From the NCBI GenBank assembly GCA_036524005.1, contig DATDDB010000047.1:1-26947 (forward strand): a stretch of DNA of 26,947 nt. The letters run 5' to 3'. The position numbers and the translations under genes are program-made. A model generated the notes under the pieces. It ran no database searches, had not been told where the DNA came from, and saw nothing but the letters and a program-made list of their open reading frames with translations. Positions 1 to 7,126 of the stretch are shown here, piece after piece. This DNA is from DATDDB01 sp036524005 (lineage in GTDB: Bacteria; Pseudomonadota; Gammaproteobacteria; Burkholderiales; Gallionellaceae). The first letter of the stretch is position 1, and every line of letters starts with the position of its first letter.

Positions 1-867
1 TTGCAGAACATGTTCAGCCGTTTCGCCGCGCAACCCTGCGGGAGGGTGTTGACGCAGGAACGACAGCACGCGCAGCAAAGCCTCTGCATCGCCGCGCTTT
101 ACCGGTTGCGCCAGCGTCTGCTTGCTCAGTTTCTCGCCCGAGTCGTTCACTGCTACGGGAAAGTGCATGTAGAGCGGCGTGGAGATTCCCAGCAAGCGCT
201 GGAGGAAAATCTGCCGTGGGGTCGAAGCGAGCAGATCTGCACCGCGCACCACATGTGTAATGCCCTGATGCGCATCGTCCACCACCACCGCCAACTGGTA
301 GGAAAACAGACCATCTGCGCGCTTCACCACAAAATCTCCGATTTCGCCTGCAAGGTGCTGGGAGATGTGCCCTTGCAATGCGTCTTCGAACCCGATGGTT
401 CCATCCCACGTCTCCCAGCCAGGTGCGTAGACATGATCCGTGCGCACCCGCCATGCCCGGCCCAGCCTTCCTGGCGATATGCCCTTGCGGCAAGTGCCGG
501 GATATACCTGTCCGTCTATTCCATTTACCGCGGAATCCGCAATTTCGCGGCGGGTACACGCGCACGGATACACCGCACCCGCACCCTGCAATTTATGCAA
601 TGCGGCCTCGTAAGCAGCGGCACGGCTGTCCTGGTACAGGATCTCTCCATCCCAGTGCAGACCGTATGATTCCAGCGTGCGCAGAATATCATCTGCAGCA
701 CCCGGCACGCAGCGCGGCTGATCGAGGTCATCGATGCGCACCAGCCAGGTGCCGCGGTGGTGTCTTGCATCCAGAAAACTTGCAACGGCAGCTGCCAGCG
801 ATCCGAAATGCAGGGGACCCGTGGGAGAAGGCGCAAACCTGCCGCGATAAGCTGTACCTGACGGCAT
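1..867 (-). CDS. gluQ: Glutamyl-Q tRNA(Asp) synthetase, 3' end cut by window
   Basis: GluQ is a truncated glutamyl-tRNA synthetase paralogue that attaches glutamate to the queuosine base of tRNA(Asp). The frame is open from an ATG at 867 to the window edge, giving 289 codons, nearly the usual family length of about 290-300, so only a short C-terminus is missing. It begins MPSGTAYRGRFAPSPTGPLH and carries the HIGH-like segment HFGS (residues 20-23). The zinc-binding cysteines C102 and C104 (PCACTRRE) and C126 (YPGTCRKG) are present, as is a KMSKS-like KLSKQ near residue 253. The start is the first ATG in frame before the conserved YRGRFAPSPTGP block; I see no strong ribosome binding site. It lies 84 bases downstream of the receiver-protein gene on the same strand. 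Confidence 0.93.
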   Translation of the reverse strand, partial: MPSGTAYRGRFAPSPTGPLHFGSLAAAVASFLDARHHRGTWLVRIDDLDQPRCVPGAADDILRTLESYGLHWDGEILYQDSRAAAYEAALHKLQGAGAVYPCACTRREIADSAVNGIDGQVYPGTCRKGISPGRLGRAWRVRTDHVYAPGWETWDGTIGFEDALQGHISQHLAGEIGDFVVKRADGLFSYQLAVVVDDAHQGITHVVRGADLLASTPRQIFLQRLLGISTPLYMHFPVAVNDSGEKLSKQTLAQPVKRGDAEALLRVLSFLRQHPPAGLRGETAEHVLQ

Positions 868-951
868 CAAATATGCAGGATCACTGTGAATGGAACAGGG
901 GGCTCGCTACAACTGTTGTTGGCATGCGCGAGGAATGACTTTCAGGAAAAT

Positions 952-1983
952 TCAACGTCCCGCATACTGCTGCAGACCGCCTGCCTGTTCCCTGCAAAAT
1001 TCCGCATATGAATAGACCGGGCCTTGCAAATAATGGGATGGCAAGTCGAACAGCGCCCAGTAATAATTTTCCCTGCCAAGACAAACCTGTGGCGGCAGAC
1101 AATATGACAGCCAGTTGTCCCCGATTTCCTTCAGGTACATGCCGCCAGTGTCGGAGAAAAATGGGACGGCCTTCCTTTCCCGCAAGGCGGAAAGCAATTC
1201 TGGCGGCGCGCCCTGGTCCTGTGCAATTTCAAGGTGAGTGGTCAGTCCGGCTTCGGTTTCTATCACCATCAGCGTGGCTGCGCCTTGGCTGTCGAAGAAC
1301 AGAATCCCGGGTGGATTCGGAAACAGGTAGTGCTCCACAAAGCGGTGACGCGCACAAAGCTGGTTCACCAGCGCCATCATGGCCGGGTCGGACAGAAATG
1401 AATAGGAATGCCGGGTTAGCAGATCCTTCAGGGTGTGAGTCTGGGCATTGAAAAAATCGCGCTGCAGCCGGATGATTTCCTTGTCCAGACGATCAAACGC
1501 CCCCATGTCATTTTTCTGGATGAAGCAATCGATCAGTTTCCGGTTGAATGCATCTATCGCAATCCTTTCGTCTGCCTGGCCGGTCAGCAATATCTTTTTG
1601 CACGGCAAATCACGCACCGCCCAACAGAATTCCACACCATTCATTTGCGGCATCGCATAATCGACCACCAGGACGGAAGGCAGCGCGAAACGTTTCCTGT
1701 CCATGACGATGCGATATATCCGGTCCAGATAAATGGATACATTGCGGCGCTCAAGGGAATCGCTATCCACGTCATAACCAACGTGTAGCAAGCCGTTTGC
1801 ATCGCCGTAGGAATACTGCCGGTAGGCCTGGCGTACCCAATCTAGCGCAGAACCTGCATCGTAGAACGACTTGCATCCCAACTGCGGACTAAGCTGGAAT
1901 ACCAGGCTGTCCAGAAAGCTCTGGCTGTCATCCACAAGAACCGTCAGGGTTGGGCATTGGTAAACTGGTAATATATGTTCCAT
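952..1983 (-). CDS. Atypical receiver-domain protein with unknown C-terminal domain (PhcQ/LqsR-like?)
   Basis: A 343-residue response-regulator-like protein. The receiver fold is recognisable: acidic pair D18-D19 (TVLVDDS), phosphoacceptor D108 (VLVVDYAMPQMNG), threonine in ILLTGQ (about 134) and lysine K157 (FIQKND). The phosphoacceptor normally lies near residue 55, so about 50 extra residues separate beta-1/alpha-1 from it. The C-terminal 140 residues contain FPNPPGILFFDSQG, then EIAQDQGAPPELL, and later ENYYWALFDLP. I recall this domain from uncharacterised betaproteobacterial regulators but know no function for it; it has no DNA-binding helix-turn-helix that I can see. It is divergent from the receiver-kinase at 2237, a likely partner. 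The arrangement recalls PhcQ/PhcR of Ralstonia and LqsR of Legionella; this is inference from memory. The start is an ATG with no clear Shine-Dalgarno sequence. Confidence 0.85.
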   Translation of the reverse strand: MEHILPVYQCPTLTVLVDDSQSFLDSLVFQLSPQLGCKSFYDAGSALDWVRQAYRQYSYGDANGLLHVGYDVDSDSLERRNVSIYLDRIYRIVMDRKRFALPSVLVVDYAMPQMNGVEFCWAVRDLPCKKILLTGQADERIAIDAFNRKLIDCFIQKNDMGAFDRLDKEIIRLQRDFFNAQTHTLKDLLTRHSYSFLSDPAMMALVNQLCARHRFVEHYLFPNPPGILFFDSQGAATLMVIETEAGLTTHLEIAQDQGAPPELLSALRERKAVPFFSDTGGMYLKEIGDNWLSYCLPPQVCLGRENYYWALFDLPSHYLQGPVYSYAEFCREQAGGLQQYAGR

Positions 1984-2014
1984 TTAAACGCAGAGGTAAC
2001 TGACCTCGTTTGAT

Positions 2015-2026
2015 CTGTAATTACAG
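2015..2026. promoter_or_regulatory. 12-bp perfect palindrome between divergent regulators
   Basis: CTGTAATTACAG reads the same on both strands. It sits 32 bases upstream of the receiver gene (ATG at 1983) and about 210 bases upstream of the receiver-kinase start. A second, longer inverted repeat lies beside it: TTAACAG at 2035-2041 pairs with CTGTTAA at 2062-2068 across 20 bases. Either could be an operator for the divergent pair; neither matches a motif I can name. The rest of 1984-2236 is AT-richer than the genes and holds nothing else I can support. Confidence 0.35.
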
Positions 2027-2236
2027 GCAATAATTTAACAGAGAATGCCCTTTGCCGCATCCTGTTAAGATGTGGCCGGTGCAACCGATTAACGTACCAC
2101 GACATTAACCGGGTACCGTTTGCAGCCAGTACAAGCTAATATTACACATATTAAAAATTTCCCTGAAGCGACCGGGTGGCATCTCACCGCAGCGAACTGG
2201 ATCAACCAACCTACCATATTTTATTTACTCTTGCCG

Positions 2237-3367
2237 ATGAACGGAACCCGCAGCAATCACGCCCCACGCATAGCCATTTTGTATGTGGATGACGCGGAAA
2301 CGGAGCGTATGCACTTTGCGCATGTGTTTGGCGAAGATTATTCGGTATTGCCCGCTTCAGGCGCGCAGGACGCCATCGCGTTATTGCGCGGCATGAGCGA
2401 CCGGGTAGGCATCGTCATTGCTGACGCTACCCTGCCGGGACTCAATGGCAGCGACTTGTTGCGCCAGGTCGGCGAAGAGTTCCCCCATGTCATCCGCATA
2501 TTGGCCACTGGAAATTCCGACAGCGAAGCTTTGCGGAACGCGGTAAATTCCGGCGAGATTTTCCGCATCATTGAAAAACCCATGAACTCCGCACTCGTTG
2601 CACACGCCTTGCGCCAGGCAACAGCCCGGCTGCATGCCAGAGACTCCAGACATCAGCGCTTGCAGGCAATAGAAGAGACCATGACTTTCCTGACGCACGA
2701 GCTGAACACCCCGCTCGCGGCCATCCTCAATTTTGCACGGGGCATGCAGCGCCGCCTGACAGATGTAAGCGTATCCCCCCAGCAGCAGGCTGAGATATGG
2801 AAGGCATCCCTGGCGGTGGACGAGAATGTCCGTCTTTGCATTGCCTTGCTGTCTTCGTTTGACGAAACGATCAAGGCAGTCGCCACGCAGCCTGGTTTGC
2901 CCGCAAAAATCACAGCACACCAGTTGCTCACCTCCCTGCTCGACACTCACCCCCTCACCCGCGCCCAGCGGGGCATGATACGGATTGAGCTGGAGGAGGA
3001 TTTCCCGATAACCGCGCTGCCGAATTGTATATCGCTGGTACTGTCTTCATTGTTGAACAGCACTCTGCGCGCCTTGAAGGACACCTCCGCTCCGTCAATC
3101 AGCCTCACCGTGACCGCAGGCGATCATCCCCATATACGCATCGCCAACAACGGCCCGGGGCTCTCACCCAGCGTGCTGGACCGGCTGATGCTGGATTCTG
3201 TGGCCACGCACGCGGATGCGGACGACGCCGAACGGGGCCTGGCATTCTGCAAACGCATCATGCAGGTGTTCGGCGGCGAACTGATGATACGTTCGGTGCA
3301 AGGCGTGTATACCACCATCACGCTGTATTTCCCGGCCGCCAGCCCCAGGGGCGCCCTGCCCTACTGA
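2237..3367 (+). CDS. Receiver-histidine kinase (REC-HisKA-HATPase), PhcR-like architecture
   Basis: A soluble protein with a receiver domain first and a kinase transmitter second, with no membrane segment or sensor domain. Numbered from the ATG at 2237 (376 residues): acidic pair D18-D19 (ILYVDDAE), phosphoacceptor D63 (VIADATLPGLNG), lysine K114 (IIEKPMNS), H-box histidine H154 (FLTHELNTPLAAI), N-box N274 (LLNSTLRAL), a degenerate G1 box NNGPGLS (about 304-310) and a G2-like ERGLAFCKRIM. The frame opens earlier, at a TTG at 2120. The ATG is preferred because the added 39 residues look unlike a domain and the receiver begins just after it, but its ribosome site is weak. PhcR of Ralstonia, as I recall it, has this receiver-then-kinase order. 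It is divergent from the receiver protein at 952-1983 and convergent with fbaB. Confidence 0.88.
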   Translation: MNGTRSNHAPRIAILYVDDAETERMHFAHVFGEDYSVLPASGAQDAIALLRGMSDRVGIVIADATLPGLNGSDLLRQVGEEFPHVIRILATGNSDSEALRNAVNSGEIFRIIEKPMNSALVAHALRQATARLHARDSRHQRLQAIEETMTFLTHELNTPLAAILNFARGMQRRLTDVSVSPQQQAEIWKASLAVDENVRLCIALLSSFDETIKAVATQPGLPAKITAHQLLTSLLDTHPLTRAQRGMIRIELEEDFPITALPNCISLVLSSLLNSTLRALKDTSAPSISLTVTAGDHPHIRIANNGPGLSPSVLDRLMLDSVATHADADDAERGLAFCKRIMQVFGGELMIRSVQGVYTTITLYFPAASPRGALPY

Positions 3368-3369
3368 CA

Positions 3370-3392
3370 TGCCTGAGGCATTGTTTCAGGCA
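3370..3392. terminator. Small hairpin between convergent genes, possible weak bidirectional terminator
   Basis: TGCCTGA (3370-3376) and TCAGGCA (3386-3392) form a 7-bp stem with a 9-base loop. It lies in the 18-base gap between two convergent stop codons and overlaps the fbaB stop. No T-run follows on either strand, so intrinsic termination is uncertain. Confidence 0.3.
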
Positions 3393-4438
3393 ACGGTCAC
3401 ATCCTTGGAAGCATAGACATCCTGAATTGCGTGGAGCAGCGCCACGCCTTCTTTCATCGGCTTCTGGAACGCCTTGCGCCCGGAGATCAGGCCCATGCCG
3501 CCCGCGCGCTTGTTGATGACAGCCGTGCGCACTGCCTGGTGCAGGTCGTCCTTGCCCGATTCTCCGCCGGAATTGATCATGCCCACGCGGCCCATGTAGC
3601 AGTTCGCCACCTGATAGCGCACGAGATCCACCGGATGGTCGGAAGTAAGCTCGCTATACACCTTGGGGCTGGTCTTGCCGAACTTGATGGCGTTGTAGCC
3701 GCCGTTGTTCTCGGCCATTTTCTGCTTGACGATGTCGGCGTTGATGGTCACAGCCAGGTGGTTGGCCTGCCCCGTCAGGTCGGCAGCAACATGGTAGTCC
3801 TTGTCCCCGAGCTTAAAGGCAGGATTGCGCAAGTAGGCCCATAGAACGGTCGCCATGCCCAGATCGTGCGCATGTTCGAATGCTTCCGAGATTTCCTGTA
3901 TCTGGCGGCGCGACTGCACTGATCCAAAAAACACCGTTGCACCCACCGCCACGGCTCCCATGTCAAACGCCTGATCCACGCTGGCAAACAAGGTCTGGTC
4001 AAATTCGTTGGGATAGGTGAGCAACTCGTTGTGGTTGATCTTCATGATGAACGGGATCTTGTGCGCATAACGGCGCGCCACCGAGGACAGCACGCCCAGC
4101 GTGGATGCCACGCCGTTACAGCCGCCTTCGATGGCCAGCTTGACGATGTTCTCGGGATCAAAATAAATCGGGTTGGGCGCGAACGATGCGCCGCCGGAAT
4201 GCTCCACGCCCTGGTCCACCGGCAGTAGCGACAGGTAGCCGGTGTTCGCCAGCCGTCCGTGGTCGTAAAACGCTTGCAGGCTGCGCAGCACGCCCGGCTT
4301 GCGGTCTTTCATTGCCACCACGCGGTCCACATAATCGGGGCCGGGCAGGTGCAGTGCTTCCTTGGGAATTCCGGTGCAGCGATGCGCTAGCAGATGTTCC
4401 GCTTCTTCCGCCAGCAGTTGCTTGATGTCAGTAGCCAT
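3386..4438 (-). CDS. fbaB: Class I fructose-bisphosphate aldolase, DhnA/FbaB type
   Basis: This cytoplasmic glycolytic/gluconeogenic enzyme interconverts fructose 1,6-bisphosphate with dihydroxyacetone phosphate and glyceraldehyde 3-phosphate through a lysine Schiff base. From the ATG at 4438 the protein is 350 residues, the length I recall for E. coli FbaB. Landmarks are LLPVDQGVEHSGG (71-83), KINHNELL (133-140) and the probable Schiff-base lysine K238 in NADIVKQKM. The C-terminal phosphate-binding region contains GRVGMINSGGESG and GMGLISGRKAF. The start is set by a strong AGGAGG seven bases or less upstream. An in-frame ATG at 4477, also preceded by AAGGAG, would add 13 residues of non-conserved sequence. 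It is the second gene after the HPP protein and may share its transcript. Confidence 0.95.
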   Translation of the reverse strand: MATDIKQLLAEEAEHLLAHRCTGIPKEALHLPGPDYVDRVVAMKDRKPGVLRSLQAFYDHGRLANTGYLSLLPVDQGVEHSGGASFAPNPIYFDPENIVKLAIEGGCNGVASTLGVLSSVARRYAHKIPFIMKINHNELLTYPNEFDQTLFASVDQAFDMGAVAVGATVFFGSVQSRRQIQEISEAFEHAHDLGMATVLWAYLRNPAFKLGDKDYHVAADLTGQANHLAVTINADIVKQKMAENNGGYNAIKFGKTSPKVYSELTSDHPVDLVRYQVANCYMGRVGMINSGGESGKDDLHQAVRTAVINKRAGGMGLISGRKAFQKPMKEGVALLHAIQDVYASKDVTVA

Positions 4439-4489
4439 GGCAACCTCCTGATGCTGGAAATAGGATCGAAACACCATACTACTCCTTTA

Positions 4490-4516
4490 TTGCCGCGTTG
4501 TGTCAGCCCGCGGCAA
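4490..4516. repeat. Inverted repeat in the leader of fbaB
   Basis: TTGCCGCG (4490-4497) and CGCGGCAA (4509-4516) make a perfect 8-bp stem with an 11-base loop, between the HPP stop and the fbaB start. No T-run follows, so it is more likely an mRNA structure or attenuating hairpin than a standard terminator. On the fbaB strand it is followed at once by AAGGAG and the upstream in-frame ATG at 4477. Confidence 0.5.
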
Positions 4517-4529
4517 CGAAGGCAGAGGG

Positions 4530-5219
4530 TTAATTCTTTTTCTGCGCGTGCAAGCAGGCCAGCCGGAAAATTTCCAGCAGGTCTTCTTCGCTCACGTCGG
4601 TGACCCCCTCCATTTGCCGCATGGCCCATTCGACATCCGACTCCGTCAAAGTGGGGCCGGCTGCAGGCGTGACCGGGGCATGATGGCGGCGCACCGGGTA
4701 GCGCCCGAGGTGAATCAGGTTATTGATGACGAGTGCAAGCATCAAGGTGAGCATGACATTGGCCAGCACCACACCGCCTGACCACAACCAGCCATGTTGT
4801 TGAAATACCGGCTCGTTCAGCACCATGAACAAGGCCGTGGCAGCGCCCGGCGGATGCAGCGAACGGGTAAGGTGCATCGCCAACACCGCCAGCCCTGCGG
4901 CACCAGCTGCTGCCCACAGGGTGCCAGGGATCAGGATGGCGCAGGTCACGCCAACCACAGCTGATACCAGGTTGCCCACGACCAGCGGCCAAGGCTGGGC
5001 CATGGGGCTATGCGGTACGGCATAGACGAGCAACGCGGCGGCGGCCATGGAAGAGAGCATGCTCGGACCGAAATAGCCCGTATCCGGGAACAGGAGGTGC
5101 ACTATCCATCCCAGCAGCAGAATGCCTGCCATGACGGCTGCGGCACTGCGGAATTTCTCGGCCAGCGGAGTGGGATCAAAACCAGGCATGAAGGATGACA
5201 GCATCTCTTTGAAATTCAC
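4530..5219 (-). CDS. HPP-family integral membrane protein
   Basis: A 229-residue protein with the family signature SLHPPGAATALF (about residues 122-133), which gives HPP proteins their name. Hydrophobic segments, probably four or five membrane helices, run from about residue 27 to 167, followed by a soluble tail ending HAQKKN. Plant and cyanobacterial HPP relatives have been linked to nitrite transport; the bacterial function is not established and I do not assign one. The start is a GTG at 5219 with GGAGT eight bases upstream; an ATG at codon 6 is an alternative. It has a good promoter of its own (5249-5277), so it is probably independent of the isc-dsbB transcript. Confidence 0.85.
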   Translation of the reverse strand: MNFKEMLSSFMPGFDPTPLAEKFRSAAAVMAGILLLGWIVHLLFPDTGYFGPSMLSSMAAAALLVYAVPHSPMAQPWPLVVGNLVSAVVGVTCAILIPGTLWAAAGAAGLAVLAMHLTRSLHPPGAATALFMVLNEPVFQQHGWLWSGGVVLANVMLTLMLALVINNLIHLGRYPVRRHHAPVTPAAGPTLTESDVEWAMRQMEGVTDVSEEDLLEIFRLACLHAQKKN

Positions 5220-5248
5220 TCGACGTTACTCCGAGAACAAGTATATAT

Positions 5249-5277
5249 ATTTTAAATACATCAAATTGGGTAAGCAA
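5249..5277 (-). promoter_or_regulatory. Sigma70-type promoter for the HPP gene
   Basis: On the minus strand TTGCTT (5277-5272) is followed after exactly 17 bases by TAAAAT (5254-5249) in an AT-rich stretch, 30 bases before the GTG start at 5219. This fits a housekeeping promoter reading into the HPP gene and possibly fbaB. Confidence 0.55.
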
Positions 5278-5305
5278 AAAACATGGATTGCCAGCGGGTA
5301 TTCTT

Positions 5306-5815
5306 TTAGGGTTTGCTCGCCTTAACAGAGATGAAAACAGCCCAGGCCCCGAGCAACACAAACCACAACAGCGCCCACTCAGGGACGTTCAAGCCGAGGA
5401 AGCTCCATTCATTGGCCGCACATTCGCCCGAACCGTGCATCAGCTCTTTCAGGACTTTGGACATGGGGAAATTATCCAGCATGTAGTCCAGACCCGGCCC
5501 GCAGGCAGGGACCTGATCCTTGGGCAGATGCTGGATCCAGATATGGCGGCCAGCCACGGCTATGCCAAACAGGGCAAACAGGCCGATCAGTCCGGCATAG
5601 ATTTTTGCCCACAAACGGACAGGGTTGTGCAGCGCGGCAATGATGAACAGAACCAGCATGGCGAGGAATGCCAGACGTTGCACCATGCACAAAGGACAGG
5701 GCTCCAGGTGCAGGATATATTGCAGGTACAGCGCCCCGCCGAACAACCCGGCAATAATCAGCGCGCCCGCCAGGTACAGCCAGCGGCTGGAAAGAGAAAA
5801 TAACAAGCGCATCAT
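5306..5815 (-). CDS. dsbB: Disulfide bond formation protein B
   Basis: DsbB is an inner-membrane quinone reductase that reoxidises periplasmic DsbA. The 169-residue protein has four predicted membrane helices and the two essential cysteine pairs: C40 and C43 in EPCPLCMVQR on the first periplasmic loop, and C105 (VPACGPGLD) and C132 (SGECAANEW) on the second. Length and cysteine spacing match the E. coli protein. It starts four bases after the iscX stop with a GGAGTG site upstream, so it looks like the last cistron of the isc transcript. I see no convincing terminator after it. Confidence 0.94.
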   Translation of the reverse strand: MMRLLFSLSSRWLYLAGALIIAGLFGGALYLQYILHLEPCPLCMVQRLAFLAMLVLFIIAALHNPVRLWAKIYAGLIGLFALFGIAVAGRHIWIQHLPKDQVPACGPGLDYMLDNFPMSKVLKELMHGSGECAANEWSFLGLNVPEWALLWFVLLGAWAVFISVKASKP

Positions 5816-5819
5816 GGGT

Positions 5820-6014
5820 TCACTCCGCCTCTTCTATCCACGCCATCTGGATGGCTTCCAGCACTTTTTCGCCGCCGCGCATGTGGTCGTCGTCAAAATC
5901 CCTGAGCGCCACCACCCAGTTGTGCAAATCGGTGAAGCGCACGGTTTTCGGATCCACCTCGGGATGCGCCTCGGTCAGTTCGATGGCGATCAGGCGCACG
6001 TCAGTCCATTTCAT
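5820..6014 (-). CDS. iscX: Fe-S cluster assembly protein IscX
   Basis: A 64-residue acidic protein, MKWTDVRLIAIELTEAHPEV at the N-terminus and containing FTDLHNWVVAL and an acidic FDDDH. IscX binds IscS and iron and acts as a regulator or adaptor of cluster assembly; the family is about 66 residues long. Its ATG overlaps the fdx stop by four bases (ATGA), which implies translational coupling, the normal order at the end of isc operons. Confidence 0.95.
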   Translation of the reverse strand: MKWTDVRLIAIELTEAHPEVDPKTVRFTDLHNWVVALRDFDDDHMRGGEKVLEAIQMAWIEEAE

Positions 6015-6352
6015 TTGGTCTTTTCCTTCGCCATGTTAATGGAGTATCTCGGGATTTCCACTACAAGATCCTGTTTGCCCACCACCGCCTGGCAGCTCAG
6101 GCGCGAAGTCGGCTCCAGCCCCCAGGCCTTGTCCAGCAGGTCCTCCTCCTTCTCCTCGGCAGGCGCCAGGGAGGCGAATCCTTCGCGCAGTATGACATGG
6201 CAGGTGGTGCAGGCACAGGATTTTTCGCAGGCATGCTCGATCTCGATGCCGTGGTTAAGCAGTGCATCACAAATGCTGACGCCCGGCTCGACATTCAGCA
6301 CCGCCCCTTGCGGGCAAAGCTCTTCATGGGGCAGCACGATTACTTGGGTCAT
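6011..6352 (-). CDS. fdx: ISC-type [2Fe-2S] ferredoxin
   Basis: This 113-residue ferredoxin supplies electrons for cluster assembly on IscU. The cluster ligands are C42, C48, C51 and C87 (HACEKSCACTTCHVIL and RLSCQAV), the same positions as in E. coli Fdx, with the extra conserved C46. The start is an ATG three bases after the preceding DUF3050 stop, with GGGAGG upstream. It is separated from hscA by the DUF3050 gene, which is unusual because hscA and fdx are normally adjacent. Confidence 0.96.
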   Translation of the reverse strand: MTQVIVLPHEELCPQGAVLNVEPGVSICDALLNHGIEIEHACEKSCACTTCHVILREGFASLAPAEEKEEDLLDKAWGLEPTSRLSCQAVVGKQDLVVEIPRYSINMAKEKTK

Positions 6353-6355
6353 GGA

Positions 6356-7126
6356 TCAGCCTCCCTTCACGCTGGGCAGGGCTGAGAGCACGCCATCCCA
6401 GAAAGCCAGACGAGCATCGACCGCCCGCACGGCGGCCGCGCGTGCCTCAGCGATGCGCGCCGGGTCATTGGCGCAAAGTCCCTGCAACAGGCGAAGCGAG
6501 AGCGGTGCATGAAAATCCTCATCCAGATGTATATGACGGCGCAGATAATAATGGAAAACCGGGGCCTGTTGCTCGCTTACGCCCATGCGCGCCAGAAATG
6601 CGCGGAACATCGCGGGGATCACATGTTCGCGCCCCAGTGCCAGCGAGGCAGCCGCCACATGCGGGCGCCCGGTATCGATAAATTCAAAAGTGGTGCGGGT
6701 AAACTCGGCTGCCGGGCGCGGCGCGATGCCTGCGGCCAGTGCTGACGCGATGCCCTCGCGCACAGCCAGATCGACGAAACGCAAGGGACCTTCAGTTGCG
6801 GCACCGGTCTCGCCCATCGCGCGCAGGTACAGCTGGAAATGGCTGGAGAACTCGCCGGGATGATCCGGCCCAGCCTCATCGGTCTCCTCTTCCAGCACCA
6901 GTTCGTTGATGAAGCGCTGCACCGAGGGATCGGCACCGGGCTGCCACGGCCAGGACGCAGGGGCGACCGCATGCTGCAGATACTTGATCAGGCTCATGAA
7001 GTCCCACACCGAGTAGACATGATGCGACATGAACACGCGCAAGTCATCCAGCGTGTGCACCGATTCATAGATGGGGTGGCGATCGAGGCGCGCTCGCAAC
7101 CCGGCAATGAACTCGGCGTCGAACAT
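6356..7126 (-). CDS. DUF3050 family protein, predicted heme-oxygenase-like fold
   Basis: A 256-residue, mainly helical soluble protein. It starts MFDAEFIAGLRARLDRHPIY and contains HTLDDLRVFMSHHVYSVWDF (24-43), typical of DUF3050 as I recall it; that family is placed with heme-oxygenase/TenA-like folds. Possible metal ligands are H35/H36, E79-E81 in VLEEETDE, H96, E167-H168 in GREHVIP, and D202 and H206 in HIHLDEDFHAP, where D-x-x-x-H resembles the last helix of heme-oxygenase-like diiron oxidases. Which residues bind metal cannot be decided from sequence alone. The start is the ATG at 7126, sharing one base with the hscA stop (TGATG) and preceded by GGAGG inside hscA; a GTG at 7129 is possible. 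Tight coupling to hscA and fdx ties it to the isc operon. Its function is unknown. Confidence 0.85.
   Translation of the reverse strand: MFDAEFIAGLRARLDRHPIYESVHTLDDLRVFMSHHVYSVWDFMSLIKYLQHAVAPASWPWQPGADPSVQRFINELVLEEETDEAGPDHPGEFSSHFQLYLRAMGETGAATEGPLRFVDLAVREGIASALAAGIAPRPAAEFTRTTFEFIDTGRPHVAAASLALGREHVIPAMFRAFLARMGVSEQQAPVFHYYLRRHIHLDEDFHAPLSLRLLQGLCANDPARIAEARAAAVRAVDARLAFWDGVLSALPSVKGG

Noticed and set aside
14..565. Open frames on both strands at the left end of the window
   Set aside because: The real gene here is gluQ, in a third frame that has no stop inside the window and shows the aminoacyl-synthetase motifs.
870..950. Inverted repeat (CTCGC / GCGAG with an inner ACAAC / GTTGT) between the receiver gene and gluQ
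   Set aside because: Short interrupted arms and no T-run on the minus strand, so terminator function is not supported.
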